A stretch of 34,374 bases of DNA, from contig CAMOLD010000002.1 in assembly GCA_946618395.1 (NCBI GenBank), positions 1 through 34,374 on the forward strand, in the 5' to 3' direction. A model generated the notes under the pieces. The model did not search any database. It saw only the letters and a program-made list of their open reading frames with translations, and had not been told where the DNA came from. The position numbers and the translations under genes were made by a program. Shown in pieces: positions 20,327 to 29,193 of the stretch. How positions within the stretch are numbered: position 1 is the stretch's first letter; each line of letters starts with the position of its first letter. This DNA is from an uncultured Clostridia bacterium. Lineage in GTDB: Bacteria; Bacillota; Clostridia; Oscillospirales; CAG-272.

Positions 20327-22585
20327 ATGCCATTGGACGAATCGTTTATGCAATCTCCGATTGACGAAAACGACGAAGCGGGCTTGCTCCGTCTTTTCGG
20401 TTCTGTGGAGCATGTCATTTACCAAAACGAGGAAAACGGATACAGCATTTGCGATTTTTCAACCGACCGCGGTGAACTTCTCACCATTGTTGGCACCATG
20501 CCGGAGGTTGGCGAGGGCGATTTGCTTGCCGTTTCCGGCAGGTGGGTGCACAATCCCAAATACGGCAGGCAATTCCGCGTGGAGTTTTGCGAAAAGAAGA
20601 TGCCTGTTGGCAGCGCGGCAATTTTGCGCTATCTTTCCTCCGGCGCCATTCACGGCATCGGCCCCAAAACCGCGCGCCGGATTGTGGACCTTTACGGTGA
20701 CGAAACCTTTGAGGTGATGGAGAATCACCCCGATTGGCTTGCCGAAATTCCGGGCATTACCCTCAAACGCGCCCGTGCCATTGCCGAGGATTTTCGCAAA
20801 AAAGCCGATATTCGCGCGGCAATGCTCTTCTTCCGCGATTTTTTCGGGCCGACCGCAACCGTCCGCATCTATAAAAAATGGGGCAGTGCCGCCATCGATC
20901 TGGCAAAGCGTAACCCCTACCGCCTTTGCGAGGAGATTGACGGCATCGGCTTTGAGCGCGCCGACCGCATGGCGCTCCAAATCGGGCTAAAAGCCGACTC
21001 CCCCGAGCGTTTGGAAAGCGGAATTTGCTACCTGCTCGGCGTGAACGCCCAGCAAAACGGTCATGTTTGCCTGCCGCGCGAGGTTGCCGAGGAGAACGCC
21101 GCGGCGCTTTTGGGCGTTTCCCGGGAGCAGGCAAAGCAGACGGTTGACAACCTGCTTGCCACCAAAAAACTGCACCGGGAAGTTTTCTCGGGGCAAACGT
21201 TTTTGTATTTGCCCAAACAATATGAGGCGGAAACGTATATTGCAAAAAAAATGATCCTTTTGGATCAAGTTTGCCCGGCAATGGACACCGCCAACATTGG
21301 CGCTATTTTGCACCGCGAGGAGGCCGAGAGCGGAATTGCATACGCTGCTTTGCAAAGAAAAGCCATCAAGGGGGCGCTGGAAAACGGCGTTTCGGTTCTG
21401 ACCGGTGGTCCCGGAACCGGCAAAACAACGGTTGTGCGCGCCCTGTTGCACATTTTTGAGGGCATGGGCGAGCGCCCTGTTTTAACGGCTCCCACCGGGC
21501 GCGCCGCCAAGCGGCTTTCGGAGGCGACCTCCTGCGAGGCAAAAACCATTCACCGCCTGTTGGAATACGGCGGCGAGGAGGGCGACCGCGCCGCATTCCG
21601 CCGCAACGAGAACGCGCTTTTGGAGGAAACCGTCATCATCGTTGACGAATCCTCCATGGTGGATAACGCTTTGCTGTGCGCGCTTCTCAAAGCCGTCAAA
21701 CCAGGTGCGCGGCTGATTTTGATTGGTGATAGCGACCAGCTTCCATCGGTTGGCGCCGGGAATATTTTGCACGATGTGATTGAAAGCAACCGCTTTTTCA
21801 CCGTCCGCCTGGATGAAATTTTTCGGCAGGCGCAAAAGAGCTTGATTGTTACCAACGCCCATGCCATCAACCGCGGCGAAATGCCGGATTTGACGGTTAA
21901 GAATAACGATTTCTTCTTCCTTCCCCGGTCAGATGACACGGCAATCGCCGCAACCGTTTCCGAGCTTTGCGCAACCAGGCTTCCCAAAACCTACGGGGAA
22001 ATGGGAACGGCGGGGGTTCAGGTCATCGCGCCCTCCCGCAAAGGCGAGGTCGGAACCGAAACGCTCAACCGCGTCTTACAGGAGGCGCTGAATCCTGCCG
22101 GAGAGGGAAAAGTGGAACACCGCTTTCGCGAAATCGTTTTCCGCGAGGGCGACCGTGTCATGCAAATTCGCAACAACTACGATCTGGAATGGACGCAGAA
22201 CAACGGCGTGGAAGGCACCGGCGTTTTCAACGGCGATATTGGAACTATTTTGGAAATCCGGGGGCACGATTCCTGCATGATCGTTCGCTTTGACGAGAAA
22301 ACCGTTCAATACGACCTGAACCTGCTGGAAGATTTGGAGCCCGCCTATGCCATTACCGTTCATAAAAGCCAGGGGAGTGAGTATCCCATTGTCATTATGC
22401 CGGTAGGCGACCGCACGCCGCCCATGCTCCTTTCGCGCAACCTGCTTTACACGGCGGTCACGCGCGCGCAAACCATGGTGATTTTGGTGGGCAGCGAGGC
22501 GGCAATTCGCCGCATGGTGGCAAACAACCGCCAAACCAAACGATATACAGGGCTTTCGCAATGGCTTCGGGGGACAGAGTTATGA
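20327..22585 (+). CDS. recD2: RecD2-type ATP-dependent DNA helicase
   Basis: A 752-residue SF1B 5'-to-3' helicase of the RecD2 type, found in bacteria where RecD acts without RecBC. The N-terminal region has helix-hairpin-helix repeats (IHGIGPKTARRIVDLYG; IPGITLKRARAIAEDF). Walker A GGPGTGKTT is at 360-368, followed by VIIVDESSMVD (motif II), LIGDSDQLPSVGAG (motif III), VHKSQGSEYPIV and YTAVTRAQ (motifs V and VI). A clear ribosome binding site, AAGGAGGG, precedes the ATG. It probably belongs to the metK transcript and overlaps comF by 4 nt. RecD2 is linked to repair and replication-fork stability in Deinococcus and Bacillus. Confidence 0.95.
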   Translation: MPLDESFMQSPIDENDEAGLLRLFGSVEHVIYQNEENGYSICDFSTDRGELLTIVGTMPEVGEGDLLAVSGRWVHNPKYGRQFRVEFCEKKMPVGSAAILRYLSSGAIHGIGPKTARRIVDLYGDETFEVMENHPDWLAEIPGITLKRARAIAEDFRKKADIRAAMLFFRDFFGPTATVRIYKKWGSAAIDLAKRNPYRLCEEIDGIGFERADRMALQIGLKADSPERLESGICYLLGVNAQQNGHVCLPREVAEENAAALLGVSREQAKQTVDNLLATKKLHREVFSGQTFLYLPKQYEAETYIAKKMILLDQVCPAMDTANIGAILHREEAESGIAYAALQRKAIKGALENGVSVLTGGPGTGKTTVVRALLHIFEGMGERPVLTAPTGRAAKRLSEATSCEAKTIHRLLEYGGEEGDRAAFRRNENALLEETVIIVDESSMVDNALLCALLKAVKPGARLILIGDSDQLPSVGAGNILHDVIESNRFFTVRLDEIFRQAQKSLIVTNAHAINRGEMPDLTVKNNDFFFLPRSDDTAIAATVSELCATRLPKTYGEMGTAGVQVIAPSRKGEVGTETLNRVLQEALNPAGEGKVEHRFREIVFREGDRVMQIRNNYDLEWTQNNGVEGTGVFNGDIGTILEIRGHDSCMIVRFDEKTVQYDLNLLEDLEPAYAITVHKSQGSEYPIVIMPVGDRTPPMLLSRNLLYTAVTRAQTMVILVGSEAAIRRMVANNRQTKRYTGLSQWLRGTEL

Positions 22586-23379
22586 GCCGTCTTGCCGATC
22601 TTCTGTTTCCCCCAAAATGCGCCTGTTGCGGCGAGCTGTTGGAGTTTAACGGCTTTTTCGGGAGCAAATCTGCCCAAAAAGACGCCCTTTGCCAAGCATG
22701 CCGCCTGGTTTGGGAAAAGGAAAAAGAAACGCAATGCAACCTTTGCGGCGAGAAAGTCGCCAACTGTGCGTGCTCTACCAGAATGATGAATTCGGCGGGG
22801 TGCCGGGTTCATTGCAAGCTGGTTTACTACCGCCCCGGGAACCGGGAAACTGTTGGCAACCGCGTCATTTACCGCATCAAGGACCATGCCGACCGCAGGA
22901 CCGTCCGCTTTTTGGCAGATGCGCTTGCGCCCGGCATTTTGGCAAATATGGAGCGGCAGGAATGGAAGGGAAAATCCTTTTTTATTTCCTGGTTGCCCCG
23001 GCGTTCCGGCGCAGTCCTCAAAAGCGGAACCGACCAGGCGAAGGAACTTGCCGTCCTGTTGGCAAAGCGGCTGGAGCTTCCGCTTCTCCCGCTGATCGGC
23101 AGGCGGCGCAAAAGTCAAACGCCGCAAAAGTTTTTAACGCCAACGGCGCGGCTTTCCAATGCAACAGGTGCGTTTTATTTGCGCGAAAAGCGGAAAGAGG
23201 AGGCCAAAGGAAAGGTTGCCGTTCTAGTGGATGACATTGTCACCAGCGGCGCCAGCATGACGGCAGGGGTTCGTCTTTTGCGCCGCGCGGGAGCCAAAGG
23301 CTTTTTGGCGGTCTCGGTCGCCAGCGACGAATGCAACCGGAACCCGGTGCTTCCTGCCTTTTCAAAGTCAGAAATATAA
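22582..23379 (+). CDS. comF: ComF family protein (amidophosphoribosyltransferase fold)
   Basis: A 265-residue cytoplasmic protein. The N-terminal zinc-finger part has the cysteine pairs KCACCGE, CQACR and CNLCGEK followed by CAC. The C-terminal phosphoribosyltransferase domain has the PRPP-binding motif VAVLVDDIVTSGASM. ComF homologues are needed for DNA import through the competence machinery in Bacillus and Haemophilus, and their exact activity is not settled. The ATG overlaps the recD2 stop as ATGA, indicating translational coupling. An in-frame ATG at 22561 lies inside recD2 and is less likely. metK-recD2-comF is, as I recall, a recurring order in Clostridia. Confidence 0.92.
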   Translation: MSRLADLLFPPKCACCGELLEFNGFFGSKSAQKDALCQACRLVWEKEKETQCNLCGEKVANCACSTRMMNSAGCRVHCKLVYYRPGNRETVGNRVIYRIKDHADRRTVRFLADALAPGILANMERQEWKGKSFFISWLPRRSGAVLKSGTDQAKELAVLLAKRLELPLLPLIGRRRKSQTPQKFLTPTARLSNATGAFYLREKRKEEAKGKVAVLVDDIVTSGASMTAGVRLLRRAGAKGFLAVSVASDECNRNPVLPAFSKSEI

Positions 23380-23415
23380 ATGATACCGCATTTTTTGAAG
23401 CAGAAAGGATGTTTT

Positions 23416-24879
23416 ATGGAATATCTGATTCAAAACAGAGAACCAGCCTCGGTTTTTCACTTTTTTGAGGAGATTTGCGCCATTCCCCACGGCTCTTTTC
23501 ACGAAGAAAAGATTGCCGATTATCTTGTCCGGTTTGCACAGGCGCGCGGACTTTTCTTTACCCGTGACGCCATGAACAATGTGTTCATCAAATTGCCGGC
23601 GTCCCCCGACCGCGCGGATGAAGAGCCCATTCTCTTTCAGGGGCATACCGACATGGTGTGCGAAAAGAACAGCGACGTCAAACATGATTTTCTTACCGAT
23701 CCGTTGGAATTATATTTGGACGGTGACCTGCTTCGCGCACGCGGCACCACGCTGGGCGCCGACGACGGAATTGCCGTTGCCATGATGCTTGCGCTTTTGG
23801 ACGGCGCAATTCCTTCCCACCCCGCGTTTGAATGCCTGTTCACCACCGCCGAGGAAGTCGGGCTGGACGGCGCAAAAGCGTTTGATTACAGTCAGGTTAC
23901 CGCCACCCGAATGATGAATTTGGATAGCGAGGAGCTGGGAATTGTTACAGCCGGATGCGCCGGCGGCGTGCGGACAGATTTGACGCTTTCTTACCAAGCG
24001 CTTCCGTTTTCCGGCAGTTGTTTGCGCGTTTGTGTGCGCGGTTTGGCGGGCGGACATTCGGGCTCCGAGATTAACCGCGGGCGCGCCAACGCAAACCGGC
24101 TGATGGGGCGGATCCTTTGCGGGCTGGCAAAAAGTCAGAACATTCATCTTGTCTCCCTTTCGGGCGGTTCCAAAGATAATGCTATTCCGCGCGAATGCGA
24201 GGCGACAATTGCTGTTACCGATGCGCAAAAAGCAATCAATTGGTTGCAGGCGGCAGGCAAAGAACTTGCAAAAGAGCTCTGCCGCGAGGATTCCGGCTTT
24301 GCCCTTTTGGTCGAGCCTGCGGCGGCGCCCGAAAAAATGCTCTCGTTTGAGGATACCGAGCGCGCGCTTGCGGTTTTGACCTGCGCGCAAATCGGCGTGC
24401 TGGAAATGAGCAAACACATCGACGGTCTTGTGGAATCTTCCCGCAACCTGGGCGTTGTGCGCCATGAAGAGGGAAAACTGGTTTTCGTTTTTTCCAGCCG
24501 TTCCTCGGTGGAGGCGCAGTTGGACGCCATGCAGAACGAATTGGATTTGTTTGCCAAGCTGACAGGATGCGCTGTGCGCCACCACAGCCGTTATCCCGGT
24601 TGGGATTACGCACCCGACTCGGCAATTCGCGCCGCCTATTGCAAGGCGTTTCAAGCCGTTACCGGCAAGGAAGCGGCGGTTAACGTCATTCATGCCGGCC
24701 TGGAATGCGGCATCATCCGCTCCCATCTTCCCAATTTGGATATGATTTCCATCGGCCCGGATATGCACGATATTCATTCCCCCAACGAAACGCTGGTGCT
24801 TTCCTCGGTGGAGGTATTCTGGCGCGTTCTTGAAGAGCTGATTGCTTCCATTTCGTCGAAAAGGCAAGAAAAAGAATAA
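23416..24879 (+). CDS. pepD: Aminoacyl-histidine dipeptidase (peptidase D, M20 family)
   Basis: A 487-residue zinc metallopeptidase that cleaves Xaa-His and other dipeptides in the cytosol. Visible metal and catalytic motifs are QGHTDMV (His77, Asp79), LGADDGIAV (Asp116 or Asp117) and TTAEEVGLDGA (Glu146/Glu147), followed by LDSEELG. The dimerisation domain sits in the middle and the last His ligand region, NVIHAGLECGI, near the C terminus. The start at 23416 has AAAGGA 6 nt upstream; an in-frame ATG directly after the comF stop lacks a ribosome binding site and adds 12 atypical residues. Probably the last gene of the metK transcript. Confidence 0.93.
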   Translation: MEYLIQNREPASVFHFFEEICAIPHGSFHEEKIADYLVRFAQARGLFFTRDAMNNVFIKLPASPDRADEEPILFQGHTDMVCEKNSDVKHDFLTDPLELYLDGDLLRARGTTLGADDGIAVAMMLALLDGAIPSHPAFECLFTTAEEVGLDGAKAFDYSQVTATRMMNLDSEELGIVTAGCAGGVRTDLTLSYQALPFSGSCLRVCVRGLAGGHSGSEINRGRANANRLMGRILCGLAKSQNIHLVSLSGGSKDNAIPRECEATIAVTDAQKAINWLQAAGKELAKELCREDSGFALLVEPAAAPEKMLSFEDTERALAVLTCAQIGVLEMSKHIDGLVESSRNLGVVRHEEGKLVFVFSSRSSVEAQLDAMQNELDLFAKLTGCAVRHHSRYPGWDYAPDSAIRAAYCKAFQAVTGKEAAVNVIHAGLECGIIRSHLPNLDMISIGPDMHDIHSPNETLVLSSVEVFWRVLEELIASISSKRQEKE

Positions 24880-24905
24880 TTCTTATTCTAAATATTCAAA
24901 AAAAG

Positions 24906-24946
24906 AATCTCCGCAAATCCGGCAATCGGACTTGCGGAGATTTTTT
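24906..24946. terminator. Bidirectional terminator between pepD and tmk
   Basis: AATCTCCGCAA (24906-24916) pairs with TTGCGGAGATT (24932-24942), and the inner TCCG/CGGA pair extends the stem across one mismatch. Six T residues at 24941-24946 follow on the plus strand and overlap the tmk stop codon on the minus strand. Confidence 0.92.
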
Positions 24947-25565
24947 ATGATTGCAAAAGCGAATCTACAATTTTTCGGATCTCGGCCTGCACCTCGTCAA
25001 TCGGGCGCGCCGCGTCCACAATGCGGACCGATTGCGGATCAAATGTTTGCAAAACCGCATGGAATTGTGCTCTCACACGTTCCAGCCGTTCGCTCGTTTC
25101 ATAAATCTCGCGCGTTTCGGTGCGTCTGTTGATGCGCTTCATGCTTTCTTCGGGCAAAAGATCCAAAAAAATGCAAAGGTCGGGGTGGCGGATCTCGGGG
25201 CAGTTCAGGTTCATACTGCGTACCCATTCAGCGTCGGTTTCCGCTCCCTGATAGGCAAGGGTGGAATAAAAATACCGGTCGCAAATCACATCGTTCCCGT
25301 TCTTCAAAAGTGCGGTAATTCCAACCTCGGGCTGGATGTTATGGGCAATGCGGTCAAGCGTGAACAGCGCGGCAAGCTCGCAGGGCGTTTTTTGCTCCTC
25401 GCCGGAAAGCGCACGGCGCAATGCCTTGCCGGAGGGAAGATCGGTTGGCTCGGCGGTGCAAACCACCGGGCGTCCTTTTTCCTTCAAATAGCCTTCCAAA
25501 AGGCGGATTTGCGTTGTTTTGCCCGCACCGTCAATCCCTTCAAAAACAATCAGTTTTCCGGTCAT
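24945..25565 (-). CDS. tmk: Thymidylate kinase
   Basis: Tmk (206 residues) phosphorylates dTMP to dTDP for DNA synthesis. The P-loop EGIDGAGKTT is at 9-18, TAEPT follows, then the DRYFYSTLAYQG motif that binds the nucleotide, and an arginine-rich LID region (RINRRTETREIYE). Length matches the family. I chose the ATG at 25565, because Tmk proteins begin close to this GKLIVFEG motif. An alternative ATG at 25580 would overlap the cysE stop by 8 nt and add five residues. Neither start has a strong ribosome binding site, which suggests coupling to cysE translation. Confidence 0.94.
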   Translation of the reverse strand: MTGKLIVFEGIDGAGKTTQIRLLEGYLKEKGRPVVCTAEPTDLPSGKALRRALSGEEQKTPCELAALFTLDRIAHNIQPEVGITALLKNGNDVICDRYFYSTLAYQGAETDAEWVRSMNLNCPEIRHPDLCIFLDLLPEESMKRINRRTETREIYETSERLERVRAQFHAVLQTFDPQSVRIVDAARPIDEVQAEIRKIVDSLLQS

Positions 25566-25572
25566 GGCTTCT

Positions 25573-26271
25573 TTATTCATCGGTTTTCGGTTGCAACGCG
25601 GCAAGCTGCTTTTCCAATTCTTCAATGCGGTGTTTGAGGTGATTGATTTCCAGCTTTGTCGGGTCGGGGATGTGGCATTGATCCATCTGATCATAAACGC
25701 GGACGCCGCCGCGGCGGACGACCTTTGCGGGAATGCCGACTGCGGTGCTATCCTCCGGAACTTCGTGAATGACAACGGCGTTGGAGGCAATTTTGCTGTT
25801 GGAGCCGATTTTCACGGGTCCAAGCACCTTTGCGCCCGCGCCGATCATCACATTGTCGCCAATGGTGGGGTGGCGCTTGCCAACGTCTTTTCCGGTTCCG
25901 CCCAGGGTAACCCCTTGGTAAATGGTGCAGTTATCGCCAATCTCGGTGGTCTCGCCAATCACAACGCCCATGCCGTGGTCAATGAACAGCCCTTTGCCAA
26001 TCGTTGCGCCGGGGTGAATTTCAATTCCGGTTAAAAAACGGGAAAACTGGCTGATTGCGCGGGCAGGGAAATACCATTCTTTTTCATAAAACCGGTGGGC
26101 AATCCGGTGCGCAAAAATTGCGTGCACGCCCGAGTAAAGAAGCAGGATTTCGGCTTTGCTTCGCGCGGCAGGATCCCGGCTTTTCACCGTTTGAATCGTA
26201 TCCGAAAGGTCTTCGCGCAACTGCGAAATCAGCGCAAGGACGGCATTCGGCTTTTTCTCTTGTTCTTCCAT
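25573..26271 (-). CDS. cysE: Serine O-acetyltransferase
   Basis: CysE (232 residues) makes O-acetylserine from L-serine and acetyl-CoA, the first step of cysteine synthesis. An N-terminal helical part is followed by left-handed beta-helix hexapeptide repeats (IEIHPGATIGKGLFIDHG, TIYQGVTLGGTG, HPTIGDNVMIGAGAKVLG). The catalytic His is His99 in FIDHGMGVVIGE. The C terminus, LKHRIEELEKQLAAL, looks like a short coiled coil. The start is ATG 26271, with GGGAGG 8 nt upstream; upstream in-frame codons lack such a site. Its leader is too short for a cysteine T-box. tmk follows on the same strand within about 7 nt. Confidence 0.95.
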   Translation of the reverse strand: MEEQEKKPNAVLALISQLREDLSDTIQTVKSRDPAARSKAEILLLYSGVHAIFAHRIAHRFYEKEWYFPARAISQFSRFLTGIEIHPGATIGKGLFIDHGMGVVIGETTEIGDNCTIYQGVTLGGTGKDVGKRHPTIGDNVMIGAGAKVLGPVKIGSNSKIASNAVVIHEVPEDSTAVGIPAKVVRRGGVRVYDQMDQCHIPDPTKLEINHLKHRIEELEKQLAALQPKTDE

Positions 26272-26314
26272 TTTTGGTGCCTCCCTTCGGTGGGAATGAA
26301 AAACTCTATTAACC

Positions 26315-26343
26315 ATTATACAGGAAAAAAGCGGATTTGTAAA
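26315..26343 (-). promoter_or_regulatory. Sigma-A promoter of cysE-tmk
   Basis: On the minus strand TTTACA (26338-26343) and TATAAT (26315-26320) are separated by 17 nt, with the start site about 35-40 nt before the cysE ATG. Confidence 0.85.
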
Positions 26344-26414
26344 TAGATTTTTTGTTTTTCTTTTCGTTTTCGGCTTTTTGCAAGGATTTTTTACCGAAAA
26401 ATGCCGCCGGATGA

Positions 26415-26443
26415 TTGACAGAAACGGTTTTATATGATATAAT
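26415..26443 (+). promoter_or_regulatory. Sigma-A promoter of alaS
   Basis: TTGACA (26415-26420) and TATAAT (26438-26443) are separated by 17 nt. Both hexamers are perfect. The expected leader is only about 45-50 nt, too short for a T-box. Confidence 0.9.
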
Positions 26444-26460
26444 TCTTTTATCTATGTGTA

Positions 26461-26477
26461 GATCGGAAGAACCGATC
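26461..26477 (+). promoter_or_regulatory. Inverted repeat in the alaS leader, possible operator
   Basis: GATCGG (26461-26466) and CCGATC (26472-26477) are separated by AAGAA. The repeat lies about 10 nt after the expected transcription start and just before the ribosome binding site. It could be a 5' RNA hairpin or a DNA operator; E. coli AlaRS represses its own gene through a palindrome near the start site, but that parallel is inference. Confidence 0.5.
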
Positions 26478-26497
26478 ACGAAAGGAATTTTTGAACC

Positions 26498-29128
26498 ATG
26501 AAATGGACAGGATTGAACGAACTGCGCGAAAAGTATCTTTCTTTTTTTGAATCCAAGGGGCATCTCCGCCTTCCTTCTTTTCCGCTCGTTCCCATCAACG
26601 ACAAATCTCTTTTGCTCATCAACTCCGGCATGGCGCCCATGAAAAAGTTTTTCACGGGCGAGGAGGAACCGCCGCGCCACCGCGTGACCACCTGCCAGAA
26701 GTGCATTCGCACGCCGGACCTTGAACGCGTGGGCCACACCGCCCGCCACGGCACCTTTTTTGAGATGCTGGGCAACTTCTCCTTTGGCGATTATTTCAAG
26801 GAAGACGCCATTCCGTGGGCTTGGGAATTTTTGACCAAAACGCTGGAAATTCCCGAGGACCTGCTTTGGCCGTCGATTTATAAAGAGGACGATGAAGCCT
26901 ACGATATTTGGGTCAAAAAGGTGGGGGTAAACCCCGCCCATGTTGTGCGCCTGGGCAAAGAGGACAACTTCTGGGAGCACGGCACCGGCCCCTGCGGTCC
27001 CTGCTCGGAAATTTACTTTGACCGCGGCGAAAAATACGGTTGCGGCAAGCCGGATTGCAAACCCGGATGCGATTGCGACCGCTATATGGAAATTTGGAAC
27101 AACGTCTTCTCCCAGTTCAACAACATGGGCGATGGGACCTACACCGAGCTGGCGCAAAAGAATATTGATACCGGCATGGGTCTGGAACGCCTTGCCTGCG
27201 TGATGCAGGGTGTGGACAACCTGTTTGAGGTGGACACGGTGCGCAAAATTTTGGACACCGTTTGCTCCATTGCCGGCAAGAGCTACGGCAAGGACGCAAA
27301 GGACGATATTTCCATCCGCGTGGTCACCGACCATATCCGCTCGGCAACCTTTATGATTTCGGATGGCGTCATTCCCTCCAACGAGGGGCGCGGCTACGTT
27401 TTGCGCCGCATTTTGCGCCGTGCCTGCCGCCATGGCAAACTGCTGGGCATCAATCGCTCCTTCCTGCCCGAGCTTTGCGAGGTCGCCATTGGCGAATCCA
27501 AGGATGCTTACCCCGAGCTTGCCGAGAAGAAGACCTACATTCTCAAAGTGATCGCCATGGAAGAGGAACGCTTTGACGCAACCATCGACTCCGGGCTTTC
27601 CATTCTTTCCGGGCTGATTGAAGAGGCAAAGAAGACCAATCAAACCACCCTTGCCGGCAAAGAGGTCTTCAAACTTTACGATACTTTCGGTTTCCCCATC
27701 GACCTAACGCGCGAGATTGCCGCCGAGGCGGGGTTGGAAATTGACGAAGCGGAATTTGAGGCTTTGATGAAAGAGCAAAAGGTTCGCGCACGCGAGGCGC
27801 GCGCAAACATCAGCGGTTGGTCGGGAACGGCAAAAACGCTGTTTGCCGATCTTCCCAAAACCAATTTTACCGGCTACAACACCACCAGCGATACCGGCAT
27901 GATCCTTGCCATCCTTTCGGAGGATAGCCCGGTGGATGCGGTCAGCGAGGGTGAATGCACCGTCATTCTGGATAAAACGCCGTTCTACGGTGAGGGCGGC
28001 GGTCAGATCGGCGATACCGGCATCATCACCTGCCATGGAGCGGTGCTGAACGTTTTGGATACCAAAAAGACCGACGGCATTTATTTGCACCTGTGCGCTG
28101 TTGCCGAGGGGACTTTCCATACCGGCGACGTCGTTCAAACCGAGGTGGACGCGCACCGTCGCGCCGCCATCATGCGCAACCATTCGGCGGCTCACCTCTT
28201 GCAAAGCGCGCTTCGCCGCGTGCTGGGCAACCATGTCGAGCAGGCGGGCTCCTATGTTTCGGATACCGTTTGCCGCTTTGACTTTACCCATTTCGCGCCC
28301 CTGACGGCCGAGGAAATTGCCAAAGTGGAAGCCTTGGTCAACGAAGATATTTTTGAAGCCGCTCCCGGCACCATGACCGAAATGCCCATCGACGAAGCCA
28401 AAAAGCTGGGCGCCACCGCGCTCTTCGGCGAAAAATACGGCAAAATCGTCCGCGTGGTGCGCATGGGCGAACACTCGGTCGAATTCTGCGGCGGAACCCA
28501 TGTGGATAACACCGCGCGCATCGGTCTGTTCAAGATCCTTTCCGAGTCCTCGGTTGCCGCGGGAGTGCGCCGCATTGAGGCAACCACCGGCGAAGGGGTG
28601 CTCAAACTGCTGGCAGAGAAAAACGCTCTGCTTGCCGACGCTTCCAAGGCGCTCAAAGTGCAAAAGCCGGGCGATCTGGCTCCGCGCGCAACCCAGCTCC
28701 ATGCCGAGCTTGCGGCAATGAAGAAAGAGCTGGATTCGCTCAACGCAAAAATGGCGGCTTCCAAGCTGGATGACCTGATGGCCAATGCCGTTGCGGTCGG
28801 ATCGATCAAATTGGTCACCGCCGACCTCGGCGAAACCGCGGCAGACGCCGCACGCTCGCTGGGCGACGAAATCAAGGCGCGGTATGAGGACGCCGTTGCG
28901 CTTCTTGCCATTCGCCGCGAGGGAGCGGTGCAGTTCCTCTGTGTTGCCGGAAAGAAAGCGGTGGAAACTGGCGCACACGCCGGCAAACTGGTCGGCGCGG
29001 TTGCGGCAATTACCGGCGGCAAGGGCGGCGGACGCCCCGATAACGCCATGGCAGGCGGCAAAGACGCCGCAAAAATTGCCGAGGCACTCGCCGCGGCAAA
29101 AGAGATGCTTCAATCTATGATCAAGTAA
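26498..29128 (+). CDS. alaS: Alanine--tRNA ligase
   Basis: AlaRS (876 residues) charges tRNA-Ala. The class II catalytic domain is at the N terminus (FFESKGHLRLPSFPLVP, RHGTFFEMLGNFSFGDYF, GMGLER). The editing domain has the zinc site HSAAH (His562, His566) and CGGTH (Cys664, His668), so mischarged Ser and Gly should be cleared. The C-terminal DHHA1-type domain ends with GGGRPDNAMAGG, typical of full-length AlaRS. A cysteine-rich insert (CGKPDCKPGCDCD) in the catalytic domain is common in Firmicutes. AAAGGA lies about 14 nt before the ATG. It is a single-gene transcript with its own promoter and terminator. Confidence 0.98.
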   Translation: MKWTGLNELREKYLSFFESKGHLRLPSFPLVPINDKSLLLINSGMAPMKKFFTGEEEPPRHRVTTCQKCIRTPDLERVGHTARHGTFFEMLGNFSFGDYFKEDAIPWAWEFLTKTLEIPEDLLWPSIYKEDDEAYDIWVKKVGVNPAHVVRLGKEDNFWEHGTGPCGPCSEIYFDRGEKYGCGKPDCKPGCDCDRYMEIWNNVFSQFNNMGDGTYTELAQKNIDTGMGLERLACVMQGVDNLFEVDTVRKILDTVCSIAGKSYGKDAKDDISIRVVTDHIRSATFMISDGVIPSNEGRGYVLRRILRRACRHGKLLGINRSFLPELCEVAIGESKDAYPELAEKKTYILKVIAMEEERFDATIDSGLSILSGLIEEAKKTNQTTLAGKEVFKLYDTFGFPIDLTREIAAEAGLEIDEAEFEALMKEQKVRAREARANISGWSGTAKTLFADLPKTNFTGYNTTSDTGMILAILSEDSPVDAVSEGECTVILDKTPFYGEGGGQIGDTGIITCHGAVLNVLDTKKTDGIYLHLCAVAEGTFHTGDVVQTEVDAHRRAAIMRNHSAAHLLQSALRRVLGNHVEQAGSYVSDTVCRFDFTHFAPLTAEEIAKVEALVNEDIFEAAPGTMTEMPIDEAKKLGATALFGEKYGKIVRVVRMGEHSVEFCGGTHVDNTARIGLFKILSESSVAAGVRRIEATTGEGVLKLLAEKNALLADASKALKVQKPGDLAPRATQLHAELAAMKKELDSLNAKMAASKLDDLMANAVAVGSIKLVTADLGETAADAARSLGDEIKARYEDAVALLAIRREGAVQFLCVAGKKAVETGAHAGKLVGAVAAITGGKGGGRPDNAMAGGKDAAKIAEALAAAKEMLQSMIK

Positions 29129-29140
29129 CAATCAAAAATC

Positions 29141-29184
29141 AAAAAGACCGTGTCAAGGAATACTCCTTCACACGGTCTTTTTTT
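29141..29184. terminator. Bidirectional terminator between alaS and the PfoR-like gene
   Basis: AAAAAGACCGTGT (29141-29153) pairs with ACACGGTCTTTTT (29170-29182); the inner AAGGA/TCCTT (29155-29159 and 29164-29168) extends the stem, and T residues continue to 29184. A runs on the 5' side provide the T-tract for the opposite strand. Confidence 0.93.
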
Positions 29185-29193
29185 CATTGTCTT

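Noticed and set aside
22561..22581. Earlier ATG for comF inside recD2
   Set aside because: The ATGA overlap at 22582-22585 is the usual coupled start, and the protein family begins close to the zinc-finger cysteines.
26272..26400. Cysteine T-box upstream of cysE
   Set aside because: The promoter at 26315-26343 leaves a leader of about 40 nt with no T-box motif or terminator.
26460..26470. AGATCGGAAGA resembles the start of a sequencing adapter
   Set aside because: Only 11 bases match; the sequence then diverges and forms a perfect inverted repeat in a normal promoter-leader context, so contamination is unlikely.
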